Of a stretch of 64,000 bases of DNA, positions 36,501 to 46,171 are shown in pieces (within the stretch, counting starts at the first letter, position 1; every line of letters begins with the position of its first letter). A program made the position numbers and the translations under genes. The notes below the pieces were generated by a model. That model was not told where the DNA came from and made no database searches. It was given only the letters and a program-made list of their open reading frames with translations. Origin of the DNA: Hermatobates lingyangjiaoensis (taxonomy: Eukaryota > Arthropoda > Insecta > Hemiptera > Hermatobatidae). Location of the stretch: assembly GCA_026182355.1 (NCBI GenBank), contig JAPFBL010000068.1, positions 11,197,001 to 11,261,000 on the forward strand. Reading direction: 5' to 3'.

Positions 36501-39500
36501 ACGCTACATCACAAAATCTTATAACAATTTAATAAAAGCAAAGCAAAAAGGTCCCACTAAACAAAAAATATTCTTCTTAATAAAATTTAAAAAGAAGCAT
36601 ATTTCTTGATAACTTCTAACACTTAGTCTTATACCACAAAACTGAAAAAATAAACTACCGTTATTTTAGGCTTCCATGTAAAGGAAAACAAAAGAAAAAC
36701 AAGAACATTAACGTTTCTCATGCGTATTAAATCTTAAGGAACCGGTGTATTCAACATGATATGGACATTAGCCAATATGAAGACCACTTGGGGGCAATAC
36801 TGCTATCCTCTTGCATCTTCCCATAGCATAAACGAATTTAAGAAACGCAGCCCTGTGCCTCTTTAAAGCGTTTCTGTATGTGGATTCCACGAACTCACCC
36901 GTATTAGATTCATATTCAAAACGCTCTCTGGCATATCTGGGGCATGCCCCTAGAACGTGAGCTACACTCTCTAGATAGTGGAATTTATTAACAACTGATA
37001 ACTTCAAACAAATCTGTAAGCATTTAAGAATTCAGGGATTATACATTAATAAGAAAGAATAATGGGGAAATTTTTTAGCCATGGGATATTCAATAGTTCA
37101 ATTAACTTTTCTCCACCATTAGTACACGTTTCACAGATACTGAGATTATGATTACTGGAGATTAAGAATAATATAAAATTGATTATCTTGTTAAGTAATA
37201 ATTGTTTCTAATGTCTACTCAAGTTTATGACACATTTTTGAAGTACCTGCGGTTTCAACGTAGGGGTCACTAAGGTCATAGGCAATGGTCGGTTTGGGTA
37301 CTATTTTAGTAACTACCTGACTCCAGTGACCAGGAATTGAACCTCGCATTTGAACAAAACTAGACAATCTGGGAAAGTCCTGATTAGTCACTCCCATATC
37401 CTGTACGATTTGTTCAGATTCCACTTCATTCCCTACATCTCCCTATACACACAAAAAAGTAATTATATCCATAAGAACAGAGTTTATATATCCATATATA
37501 ACCAAATATCAAAATGTATATTTAAAATAATGCTTTCAAAAAAATTCAAATATATTTGTTTCTATCTGAAGTCTGTACATTGTAACCTAGTAAAAATAAA
37601 AAAAATTTGAAAATCTTATTAACTAAAATTGACTGGATTAATAGAAGCTGATGTAGAATCGAATGGACGATGCGGCTCGGTCACATTCAACAACCCAATA
37701 ATGATAAATAACGAATGAGCCATAATGTCTATTCTTATGACATAATTGAAGATGAAATCCTTATAAGTTTAGATACTGGCATGCATTACTTAGCCTGGCA
37801 TGAAAGTAAGCATTTTTCATGAACTCAAAATTTCAAATTTTCAACTTCCTTAACATAATATTGTTGTGTTTTTTTTTAATTATATAGAGTTCTGTAGCGT
37901 TAAAATGCAAAAGAAAATTTTACTGAGGATAACCACATGTTCTCCGCCAAATGTACCACACGTTAACCGTCACATGTACCACCGGTGGTACATTGAAGGA
38001 TTTCACATCGTCAGAAAACGATGCAGAGGCTGCTATGAAGTCATTAGTCAGAATGAAGGAAGTTCAGTAGCTGCAGCAAAAGTGCGTCGTGTGAAGACTG
38101 TCTGCAATCAATGTGAAGGTAAGCCTCATTTATGCCCTGCGTGCTTTGAGAGAACTCATGAAGCTGAATACAATATAGAAATGGATCTTGTTAACAGTTA
38201 TTGTCAGGTCTAGTTGTGATTTTAATCAGTAGATAGAAAATATAGTGGATTTTATTCCACTGGTTTTAATGTGAATAAACATTATAATTTATATAATCAT
38301 AATTCTTATGTTTGATAAGTTTGATGTCGTTTCAAAACATTTACACAAGAACTACATGATGAACATTAAATCTTTATTGAATCAGAAGGAATGTCACTAA
38401 AAAATAATCTACAGCCAACTCAATATAAAAAATATCATTCAAATGTACGATTGACCAATCTGATAGGCAACATATGATACAAAAATCAAGTTTGCTTACA
38501 GCGAAATTGGCTCCTCTTTTAAGAAATCTTGTTCCAGCATATTTCTTAGATCTTCGAGCAATTAAAGTCAAATGAACTGATCTTCCAAAAATACTAATAT
38601 TTGATTGGCAAACAAATCCATGAATTATATAAATAATCCAATCCGGGTGGATATTGTCTTGTATTGGAGCCAACAAGTGAGTATTCCAAACGAACTTCCA
38701 GTTAGGCTTCGATCTGACTGCGAAATCACTACACTGGCTGGATGACAATCCAAAATTTCTGTAAAAAAAATCAGAAACATACTCCAGCTTCTTAAATTTA
38801 TTGATATTGATGATTACATCATAATAATTAAATGTTGCTATGAAACACTAAGTTAAATTCAAAGAAAAGAAAAGAAATCCTGATTTATTTAATAATTACA
38901 CAATAAATTGGAACGTAATTTTATTTCCAAATAAATTCAGCAATTTCAATTTGCAAATTTAAAAATTGTATTTACTTATAAATAAAATTATCTTTATATA
39001 CCAAGTTCAAACAATCTTAAATAAAATCAGACATTCCGAACATGAATTTATAAAACATATGTCCTTCAAAACAAGATGTCTGTCACAACTGTAAGTCATT
39101 CTCGGAACTTTGGAATCGAAATTTTCAAAAAACTGGAAATCAATAATTTTTTTCCATTTAGGAAAAGATACTGATAAAAAGTCAAAAGCATTAATTAAGT
39201 TGGATACGGTTAATTTAAAAAAATTAAATCATTATCATTCCAAGCTTTAAAAAAAGCGTACAAAGTATGGTTTTACATACACCACAACTGATATGTGGTG
39301 TACATGAAAATTTCAGAAAAAGGACAAAGTAAGAAAATCTTGGTAACATTACCTTGAACCATTAGCACTATTAGGTCTTTCTCTGTAACAGTCATTTTCC
39401 AAATTATCTGAAAAAAAGAACCACTTTTTAAATAAATCATTAAACAAATATTTTTAAGGATTATTTTATATATAGTCCTTTTTTTACACGTCTGTTTTGA

Positions 39501-42500
39501 AATACAATACATTAGAAACGATATGCTCTTATGGATGAGGCTCAAGGTAGTAGGGCTAAAAATCCATTCATTCCTAATCCAGAAGACTGAGACGAAAAGC
39601 AACTTTAGTTGAAGTCTAATCAGACGACCACACAAACTGAGCTTTTCGATTTTTAATATGCTTGTTAAACAAGAGCTTCCATCATGTTCAATGGTATACT
39701 GCCAATTACACATTGAAAAACTGACATATCCAAAATTACACTTTTCTATATAGAAAAACATTTATAAATTAAAAAATAGCTATATAATACACATATAATC
39801 AATATTAGCTATAAAAAACTAGCTGTTTATCAATAGGTATTGACTGAACTTTTTTTTATAGATGATGAAAAATATATAAATACATATATTAATTAATGTT
39901 ATAATTAAAACCTAATTTCATTCAGGGGAATCTTAAATAATACTAATAAGCATACGACAATAAAATATGAGTATTTTTCATAATATTTTACTTTGCAATT
40001 CAAAAATATAAATTATTATTAATATCAGCAAAAAGGAGGAGAATTTAGGAGTACCGGAGTGTAAGTATTTTTTAAAAAGCCAATACTATTCCATGTAAAA
40101 CAGATCTAGCGGTATCATTAGGCTGAACAACACTTATAGCTGACGCTATTTCCAGTCCAGCAGATGTGCGTAAATAGTTATTATTATGGTTCAAATCATT
40201 TTAATGAGGGGCCCGCTTTCCTCTACACATGAAGCTTTCGACTCTACCTTGAGCCTGAGTTTGACAAAAAAAAAAACACTTAGGAAAAGCAAATAAAATT
40301 TGCAGAGAATTCATGTTATTCACAAAACAATAATAACGAAATACTTCAAGCATTATTCTAATCTTATTTGATAAACGATCTTCATGATAAAATAACATAA
40401 AAACTAATAGTCAATAGTCATTATGAAACTTAATAAAGAAATTATTAAAATAAAACAAATACAATAACTATTAACTGAAATGATTTGTCTTAGCAAGAAG
40501 AATAACAAATTAGATTCCCCTTTAATTTTAGGTTCAAAAGTAATGATAAGACTGGCATAAAACTAATAAAAGATAAGTATACTACCTAATATTTCTGTAG
40601 TAATGATTTGAAATAATTAGAATCAACATCATCGTTTAATTATTACACTACACATTTATTTAAATTATATCGGACTACAAAATAAATTCATTTTCAGTAA
40701 TTGATTTTGTAATACAAAAGGTAGAGCATGCTCAATAAATATATAATGTATATTTTACTTTCTTGAGAAGACGGGGTTGATGACCCAGGAGTGAGGTTGA
40801 TTGGAATGGCCATGTTAATTTGCAAGGAATGAGTTATATCATAACTGTAACTAAAAACAGAAAAAAATTATGGAAACAGCATTGTTGAAATAAGTATAAT
40901 AAATAGATTCGCCAATTAGTTTATTCAAAATATATGACTGTTTCTTCTTTTGATTAGTAATCGAAACAAACTAACGTTCATTAGTTAATACTAATAGAGC
41001 TAGAATTCGTGACGAAAAAATAACGATGTCGCTGAAGTCATATCATGCAATTTTAGCACATTTGTAATGAAAAAATAGATAAGGTTGTACATTTATCAAG
41101 AGTATGTTCAGGTAAAATTCAAAATCTTCGTAAAAAAGAGGGATGAATGCAGTAAATGGTAATAGTAATGAAGAAGAACAGGAAGAAAAGTATTTATAAG
41201 AAAGTAATTAATGGCAAAAAAGGAATTAATAGATACATTATGGCCATAAGAGTTAAGAGAATGTTGTCATGATGTATTCTATCTAGGGACTGTCTTCAGT
41301 GCAATATTGCTCGGAATTTTATAAACTTCATAAGACAAATATGCAACTGAAAACAACTTGTATGAGCAAACATTGTAACTAAAGGAGGTGTTTTTGTCCA
41401 TATTCAACACAAAATTATATTGGGAACATGAACATGATTAATGATATGTATACGATATCTGGTAGTCAAAACAACATATAAGTTAAAAGGGACTTATCTG
41501 GCATTAAGACCATGAGCACAAATGTAACGTACAATTCTGTTTGAAAGAAAAGTAAAAATATTTAAATTTAAGCCATGGAGAAAATTTCCTAGCAGTTAAT
41601 CACGAGGCAGACCCATCTCGAACACTTGTTGAAATAACAATAACTCCAAATTATCATTATGTAAGTTCACATTGCATGAAGGTCATGTGTGTGGTAGGAT
41701 GTCTAAAAATCTGGATGTCATTTGGAATCAGCATGGAATAAATGAGAACGGAAAGCTCATTCTCGAAGAGTGTTCAATGTCAGTTATTGGGTTCAGAATG
41801 GCAACTGCAAGTAGAACACGAAATATTGAAAACCAGCTAAGACATCTACAAACAAGAAACTTTCATGTTAAGATAAAATAATTGATGGTATTCTCTAAGG
41901 GTGAGACATCGATTATGTAATTTTTCATTGATTATATTTTTTTGTTATGTAAAGGAAACTACAACCATAATTTAGAAAACCAACATAAATTCAAACATAA
42001 TATTAAAACCAATTAAATTGGTTTGGAATATAACCAGTATAGTCTACTAAGTATACTATAATACTAGTATATAGTATACTAAGTATACCAGTATAGTAAC
42101 TTAGTATAGTTAATACCATAAATACCCATTTAATTAAATTCTCACTTATATGAGATTCTCACTTATAAGCCAGTTCCCAACAATATTTGTACTTTCTGTA
42201 ACCATTAATAATATAGCATTTCATAAACAATGAACCTAGAAGCACTTCATTTTAAATCTTCATTATGATTTGAATAAGAAAGTAACTCATCAGGAAAATC
42301 AGATTGATTAAAAAATAATCATACAAAATACACATTAAACTTCATATTTATTCATGTACATGTTTTATTTTTTAATACAATTAGAGAATTTTATTACCAA
42401 GTAAATATTAAAGTACGTTTAAGAATTAACAATTTTGGAATTAGTGTTACGCATTTTTTCATAGTGTAGGTTTGTTTTTAATGTAGAAATACTGCCAATT

Positions 42501-45500
42501 TATACAATTGACAAATTTAGTTAGTACCTAACAGAAGAACTTTTAGGTTTAACTGTTCGTTTCAGAAAAAAACATAAAATTTCGCATAACATTTTGTTTA
42601 TATAAATTTATTGTTCAGAAAAGGACAAAATATATCCTGATAAGAATGTTTGTACCTGTAATAAAAGTTGCTGGAGAGATCGATGTTGTTGAACATTTTG
42701 ACGTACCTCGCCTCATCAGGGTGCAGGCCTTTCAGGGACTCGTTGACCACATACATGAGTTGAATGTCCTCGATCTTGTACACGGAGTGTAACCCTATGA
42801 CTGCAATCCGGGATCTTTTTGTTACCAGGATCATGTAGTAGCCCTCCAGGAAACGCACAAAGCCTAACACAACTTGACAAATCAGTCCAGTCCAGAAACA
42901 CCTTCATTAGTCTATTGTTCAGACTTTGGTATTATCTCACACAAAACATTATTTTTATAACCTTCAAACTTTTTTTTTAAATGTTTGGAAAATATTTGCT
43001 TACATTCATATTGAAGAGTTAATGCAGAAGTAAATAAACTTACCTTTTTAAAATAGCTACAAATTTAGTAAATTAAAAAAATATTATACCAACGTTTGAA
43101 ATTCATGTAATCAAACAAACCTATTTTTACTGATTTAAAAAATTACGAGTGTATTCTCTGTTGGATTATGTTTTAATCTAAGGCGTATCAATAATCAACT
43201 ATTATTATTAAATAGAAAGTTCAATCATAAAACTGAACGATTCTTTGTACAGATGATAACACTTTCCATCGTTCACATGAATAACAATTTAGCGTCATTG
43301 ATATATTCGTATTAAGCGACAAGCAAAACTACCTTCGCGTTTGCAGTGTTTTCATCAATGTGACAGGTTGAAGGTTGAACTGTCATTAAGATTAATCTTA
43401 CTTTAGTATAGGTGGTGAAAAACTTTCTACATACATTGGATTTGAAGGCTTACAAAAGTTATTGTATTTCAATCACACTATATATTAAATAGAATTTAAA
43501 AGAAACGACCTGAAAGGTATTTAAAATCTTGTTTTTTTTTTGCCTCCTGCTACTTACCATAGGAGTTTGTTAGTTTTATGACTCAACCCTACTGGTTTTT
43601 TTACTGCCCTTCTGCTAAACCAAATGTTAGCTTATTAGGTAAGATACTATTAATCCTTAATTCGTCCTGTAGTTTTCAACCACAATTTGTTTAGTTTATA
43701 AGAATGGTTCTTCAAGTGTCTAATGAAAGTAGAATTCACTTAGTCACACGTACATGAAATAAATATCCAAGCAGTTAATCTGAATATACTAAAGTATGTT
43801 TATTATAAAATATCAATAAAGCAGAATGAGTGGGTTAATCCATGATTACGAATCATCACTAAAAAAGGTTTAAGGAAATATTAAAAGTGCTGCAGCCGAA
43901 ATGATTACGAAAGAAACTCGTTACAGAGTGAATTTCGAAAACTTCACAATCTCATCTGCTTTGAAAGTAAGTATTTTTGATAATAATTTGTTCCAAAAAC
44001 TTAAATTTCACAATTGCAAAAAGAATATTTCAGCAATAATGCACAAATACTAATGAATAATACTATTAATGGAAAAATATAACTAAATAATTCTCTTAAA
44101 TATTATTACTTTCGTGCACTTTAAAAAACTATGTGATCAATTAAACACGAGAAGACTGAATTGTCTGTTTTGAGCTAAACTGTTACAATTAAAGGTCAGT
44201 TACTTTTTAGATATTAATTGCAAAACCATATTGTACGAAAAGATGAAAAATGTACTTTTTATTATTCGCTTTGATGTTTTTTGTTCATAATATTTTATTT
44301 AAATTGTTTATTATTTCTGCCATATTGATGATTGAAATTTGTCATATTACATTCAAAAACTGTATTATATGAAAAGGGATTTTTCAATTCGTTTACTTAT
44401 TCTCTAAAAATGATGTTCCAACTCTCTGATTATACAACAATAGACTCAAAAATGTCGATCAGGAAATATATCTTTCAGTTTGTCATATCAACCATATTGA
44501 CTCATTATAATCGATATTAAGAATTCAAGGAATGAAATAGGAGAAAGTCTGAAGCAAACAGCCCGAGATTTAACAAAATGTTCTCGTCTGACCTACCAAT
44601 ATACGATAGAACCAAGCGTTTAAAGATCTCACGAAAGAGGCCCACGTGAACTGATTACTGTTCCACTCCAAGATTTGTACATTATTAAAGATCATATTAA
44701 CTAGTGACCCTTTTTGAATAGAATGATGATTAGTGATGAAGTATTGCTATAAATAACATGTTGCATAAACGGTATTGTTAAAAGAAATCAAAATCGGTTT
44801 TACTAACAAAAACTAGCCACACACACACAAAATATTTGTTGTTTATGTTCGTGAGATGTGGCCTACCATGAATATTAATTCATGGAGAGAACACCGATAA
44901 ATGCTACCTCAAACAAGACTTTAAACAAAAATTGTACAAAACCGAAAAAAATATGTTAGTGTCAAAATATGTTGTTCCTTCAAGACAATACACAGTTACA
45001 TATGGTGGAATTACTCAACATAGAATTATTTCCGTTTTTATAAAAGTTATGAGTGATTTTATTCACTTTCCGCGTTACACTCAGTCAAATTCCTCACCTG
45101 AATCAAAAACTAAGAATTATCGTACAAGGGACAAAATACTTAGCTCCTTGGGATTATGTTAGTGAAAAAAAGGGAAAATGATATGGTCTTGATTAAATAA
45201 ATATTCATAATATAATAAAGGAAATATTTTTTTTCTTTTCTTCCCGGTTCTAATATGACAGAGCTTTGTAAAATTTAATGCAAACGAAGATAAGCGTGGC
45301 TACCGGTGTTGCGCGGTACTCTGTTCAATTAATATATGAAATATTGCTAACCGAGAATTCCAAAGGCGGACACCGGCTTCGTCATGATTCTGGCTCCATC
45401 TGTCCTGAAAGAGAGATTTTCCACCTCCTCCTTGCGGTACTCGACCCCATCGTCCACAATATGCAGCTCCGTCTTGGGTCGAGTTCGGTCAATTGTCAAC

Positions 45501-45547
45501 AGTCGAAAACAACTTTCTGAGTTGTTTGATCCCACTATGTATAGTTT
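21397..45547 (-). CDS. FIG4: FIG4 phosphoinositide phosphatase (16 exons, nearly complete)
   Basis: FIG4 is the SAC-domain phosphatase that removes the 5-phosphate of PI(3,5)P2 and, with VAC14 and PIKfyve, keeps that lipid balanced on endosomes and lysosomes. Sixteen minus-strand exons join with fully compatible phases to 2604 nt, or 867 residues plus stop. The SAC domain starts at the first exon ([16 protein letters not shown]) and contains the CX5R(T) active site [14 protein letters not shown] (around residue 443) in exon 8. Exons 9-10 carry [39 protein letters not shown] and NLFLG. After the SAC domain come a low-complexity Ser/Glu-rich stretch (exon 14) and a conserved C-terminal region (exons 15-16) involved in complex assembly in other animals. 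The residues around [15 protein letters not shown] appear about 25 shorter than in vertebrates. Only the first coding exon (about 20 residues) is not assigned. There are no stops or frameshifts in the exons, although the introns hold many transposons. Confidence 0.93.
21600..23420. other. FIG4 intron 15
   Basis: AT-rich intron with a run of 21 G (21796-21816). Otherwise no repeat or ORF is recognised. Confidence 0.6.
21796..21816 (+). repeat. Poly-G tract, 21 bp
   Basis: An uninterrupted G run in FIG4 intron 15 (poly-C on the coding strand). Its length may be an assembly estimate. Confidence 0.8.
23425..23548 (-). CDS. FIG4: FIG4 exon 15
   Basis: The acceptor CTTTAG lies before 23548 and the donor GAG/GTAAGA is after 23425. 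It encodes [20 protein letters not shown], then [13 protein letters not shown]. The last block aligns with the conserved PISAFS..N.YEV part of the vertebrate C-terminus. Phase 2 in, phase 0 out. Confidence 0.8.
23631..24614 (-). mobile_element. pogo/Tigger-type transposon derivative, 984 bp
   Basis: Terminal inverted repeats CAGTAGAACCCGTTTATCC (left) and CAGTAGAACCCCCTTTATCC (right end, reversed) are flanked by TA on both sides, the Tc1/mariner-superfamily target. The minus strand keeps a piece of pogo-type transposase C-terminus: [20 protein letters not shown], then [20 protein letters not shown], followed by a Pro/Asn-rich repeat and an acidic end. The DDE catalytic domain is gone. A word TTTTGCCGTTGTTTTGAG occurs near both ends (about 23695 and 24557). 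It sits in FIG4 intron 14. Confidence 0.85.
24135..24285 (+). repeat. Tandem repeat, ~24-bp unit, in transposase tail
   Basis: About six imperfect copies of GGGGCTCATTGGAGGGCCCA plus GGTT. On the minus strand it would encode a Pro/Gly/Ser/Asn-rich repeat in the transposase tail, but single-base losses break the frame. This is a young expansion within an old element. Confidence 0.8.
25318..25497 (-). CDS. FIG4: FIG4 exon 14 (Ser/Glu-rich)
   Basis: The acceptor TTTACAG lies before 25497 and the donor AAAAG/GTTCTC after 25318. It encodes [20 protein letters not shown] and then [20 protein letters not shown]. It corresponds to the acidic, poorly conserved linker after the SAC domain; phases on both sides fit. 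Confidence 0.8.
26490..26642 (-). CDS. FIG4: FIG4 exon 13
   Basis: The acceptor GCTTAAG lies before 26642 and the donor CTAG/GTCTCT after 26490. It encodes [20 protein letters not shown], then a Ser/Thr-rich stretch. The motif aligns with the conserved RDFMP...SPF.VR block that ends the structured part of FIG4. Confidence 0.85.
27697..27795 (-). CDS. FIG4: FIG4 exon 12
   Basis: The acceptor TTTAG lies before 27795 and the donor TCAG/GTATTG after 27697. It encodes [20 protein letters not shown] and [12 protein letters not shown]. Split codons at both ends are completed by neighbours. Confidence 0.8.
28510..28724 (+). mobile_element. Non-LTR retrotransposon RNase H fragment
   Basis: The plus strand reads [20 protein letters not shown] and [20 protein letters not shown], then [11 protein letters not shown]. 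This is the end of the RNase H domain and the following linker of an R1/I/Jockey-type polyprotein. It is followed by repeated TACTGACTCAGGTACTGACC words (28770-28850). It lies in FIG4 intron 11, antisense to FIG4. It is a 5'-truncated, dead copy. Confidence 0.65.
28765..28860 (+). repeat. Short tandem words (ACTGAC-rich)
   Basis: GTACTGACTCAGGTACTGAC and close variants recur four to five times, directly after the RNase H fragment. It may be the simple-repeat 3' tail of that retroelement. Confidence 0.45.
29177..29303 (+). repeat. Two (TA)n microsatellites
   Basis: TATATA runs at about 29177-29193 and 29283-29303 in FIG4 intron 11. Confidence 0.8.
29693..29806 (-). CDS. FIG4: FIG4 exon 11
   Basis: The acceptor GTTGCAG lies before 29806 and the donor ACAG/GTAAAA after 29693. 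It encodes [20 protein letters not shown] and then [17 protein letters not shown]. The WW pair matches the conserved YTYWW step that follows the SAC domain. Confidence 0.85.
30025..30157 (-). CDS. FIG4: FIG4 exon 10
   Basis: The acceptor TTGCAG lies before 30157 and the donor TAA/GTAATT after 30025. It encodes [20 protein letters not shown] and then [13 protein letters not shown], the conserved DSINLFLG..P......LWE.PTD block at the end of the SAC domain. Confidence 0.9.
30388..30613 (-). CDS. FIG4: FIG4 exon 9
   Basis: The acceptor GTTGCAG lies before 30613 and the donor TCAG/GTGCTG after 30388. It encodes [20 protein letters not shown], then [20 protein letters not shown] and [15 protein letters not shown]. 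This is the most conserved part of the SAC catalytic core after the CX5R loop. Confidence 0.92.
31822..32338. mobile_element. hAT-type MITE, 517 bp
   Basis: Terminal inverted repeats CAGAGGTCGGTAACCT (left) and CAGGGGTAGGCAACCT (right end, reversed) are flanked by 8-bp duplications CCTAAGAC (31814-31821) and CCTAAAAC (32339-32346) with one difference. GC-rich CGGCTC words recur near both ends. There is no coding capacity. It inserted in FIG4 intron 8, with its right end 37 bp from the exon 8 donor. Confidence 0.8.
32376..32559 (-). CDS. FIG4: FIG4 exon 8 (catalytic CX5R loop)
   Basis: The acceptor TTGTTAG lies before 32559 and the donor CCAG/GTAAAT after 32376. It encodes [20 protein letters not shown], then [20 protein letters not shown] and [21 protein letters not shown] contains the nucleophilic Cys and the phosphate-binding Arg of the CX5R(T) phosphatase loop, so the protein is predicted active. 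Confidence 0.93.
33372..33570 (-). CDS. FIG4: FIG4 exon 7
   Basis: The acceptor TTCACAG lies before 33570. The donor is placed at AAAGG/GTATTC so that the phase fits exon 8. It encodes [20 protein letters not shown], then [13 protein letters not shown] and [11 protein letters not shown], core SAC-domain sequence. Confidence 0.9.
34240..34345 (+). repeat. AT microsatellite region
   Basis: An A run, then many copies of TTATT- and TTATATTA-type words in FIG4 intron 6. Confidence 0.7.
35019..35097. repeat. Near-perfect hairpin, ~31-bp arms
   Basis: The left arm (35019-35049) and right arm (35067-35097) are reverse complements except for one clear mismatch (GCGCTCGAAGG against GCGCTTGAAGG), with a 17-nt loop. 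It lies in FIG4 intron 6. Arms contain GGGCAGTTTATCTCC. It could be a tiny foldback insertion or a small-RNA precursor, but the pairing is more perfect than usual for a microRNA. Confidence 0.75.
36403..36512 (+). repeat. Second copy of the block found at 7845-7955
   Basis: Shared words in order: GCCACATC.CG.GA, GCCC.AGGTGGA.C.CGCGG, GCTTCCACGAC.CTACATCA. This shows that the 7.2-9.0-kb insert and this intron 6 segment derive from one repeat family. Confidence 0.6.
36768..37007 (-). pseudogene. Possible non-LTR polyprotein tail
   Basis: A minus-strand 79-codon stretch reads [20 protein letters not shown] and [20 protein letters not shown]. The E..AH.LG.CP pattern resembles the Cys/His motif near the end of R2-like reverse-transcriptase proteins. 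It lies in FIG4 intron 6, same strand as FIG4, without splice sites giving a compatible exon. Family assignment is tentative. Confidence 0.3.
37247..37442 (-). CDS. FIG4: FIG4 exon 6
   Basis: The acceptor GTGTATAG lies before 37442 and the donor GCAG/GTACTT after 37247. It encodes [20 protein letters not shown], then [16 protein letters not shown] and [27 protein letters not shown] is a hallmark of SAC phosphatases. Confidence 0.92.
37905..38213 (+). pseudogene. piggyBac transposase C-terminal remnant
   Basis: An open plus-strand stretch ends [20 protein letters not shown], then [20 protein letters not shown] and H. This is the Cys-rich C-terminal zinc finger (C..C...C..C..C..CF..H) of piggyBac transposases. 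The catalytic domain upstream is missing and I find no TTAA-flanked inverted repeats. It lies in FIG4 intron 5, antisense. It is an old fragment; the first Met is arbitrary. Confidence 0.65.
38500..38758 (-). CDS. FIG4: FIG4 exon 5
   Basis: The acceptor TTTACAG lies before 38758 and the donor GCT/GTAAGC after 38500. It encodes [20 protein letters not shown], then [20 protein letters not shown] and [20 protein letters not shown], all close to vertebrate FIG4. Confidence 0.92.
39353..39407 (-). CDS. FIG4: FIG4 exon 4 (55-bp micro-exon)
   Basis: The acceptor TTTTTTTCAG lies before 39407 and the donor CAAG/GTAATG after 39353. It encodes [17 protein letters not shown]. The sequence is not well conserved, but phase 1 in and phase 2 out fit exactly between exons 3 and 5, which are otherwise incompatible (phase 1 against phase 2). 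Confidence 0.7.
40759..40850 (-). CDS. FIG4: FIG4 exon 3
   Basis: The acceptor TTTTTAG lies before 40850 and the donor GAAA/GTAAAA after 40759. It encodes [20 protein letters not shown] and [18 protein letters not shown] matches the conserved FIG4 step after LSSNFYYS. Confidence 0.88.
42656..42863 (-). CDS. FIG4: FIG4 exon 2
   Basis: The acceptor GTGTTAG lies before 42863 and the donor TACAG/GTACAA after 42656. It encodes [20 protein letters not shown], then [25 protein letters not shown] and IDLSSNFYY, the first half of the SAC domain. Confidence 0.93.
45352..45547 (-). CDS. FIG4: FIG4 exon 1 of those visible (second coding exon)
   Basis: The acceptor TTTTTACAG lies before 45547 and the donor CTCG/GTTAGC after 45352. 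It begins in phase 0 with [20 protein letters not shown] and ends [10 protein letters not shown]. The vertebrate gene has an intron at the same place, after about 22 residues, so one short coding exon should lie further right. I cannot place it with confidence. Confidence 0.9.
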
Positions 45548-45946
45548 CTGTAAAAATAATAAAATACAACTCCATTTATTTGATAATCTGAATTGTTAAT
45601 AATTTAAGTTAATAAACTGAGATAAATAATACTAATTTTTGACAAATCAGTAAATTTAAATGAAAGATCATAATAGGTAGAGAAATGGAAGTGAAATTCA
45701 AATAACCTAAGTGTAAAATGAATGTTCTTGGAAGCTGCATAACATAAATCTTTATTCATTCTACTAAAAAAAAAAAATCAACTGATTTACTTAAGTAAAT
45801 ACACTGTCAAAAATAAATTCCATTTTAAACAACCCGACAAAGAATTTTAATTAATACGTAAGATTAGTAAGTCATTGAAATACATATATGAAAAGATTTC
45901 ACATAAACACGTGAAATAACAATCTATGATCAAACCACAATAAGAA

Positions 45947-46011
45947 ATGGGAAAACAAGACTAAGATCTTTCAACCGTAACAAGCGGTGTTCGTCAGAGT
46001 CAAAAACCCAA
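45947..46011 (-). ncRNA. Hammerhead-ribozyme-like motif, copy 1
   Basis: On the minus strand: GGGT and GACT (helix I 5' strands), CTGACGA (core, 45997-45991), ACCG loop CGGT (helix II), GAAA (core), a palindromic GATC, T-T, AGTC and CCCA (helix I 3' strands). CUGANGA and GAAA flank helix II as in type I hammerheads, with the minimal helix III known from Penelope-like elements. Helix I is 4 bp, an internal loop, then 4 bp. Pairing next to helix II is imperfect, so activity is uncertain. Confidence 0.5.
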
Positions 46012-46171
46012 CTGAAACACTAGATGCAGAAAACATCTGGCGAGGGGTTGAGAAGAGTGGGAGGGAAGAGTGGCATTTTAAAAGGGTGAAAGCGCAGGAA
46101 AGGACTAATATCCAGAAAGGGATGTTTGGAGAAACAAAGGAGTACAGTAAGAGAGAGTAAAAAACTATCCG

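Noticed and set aside
41672..41881. 69-codon plus-strand frame ([15 protein letters not shown]...) in FIG4 intron 2
   Set aside because: Composition looks somewhat protein-like but no family is recognised and there are no splice sites or neighbours that fit; could be a decayed transposon scrap.
42045..42115. Palindromic AGTATACT-rich cluster as a regulatory site
   Set aside because: Simple AT-rich repetition (repeated TATACTA words) explains it.
42716..42907. Minus-strand frame overlapping FIG4 exon 2 in another phase
   Set aside because: Shadow of the coding exon; the FIG4 frame fits homology and phase.
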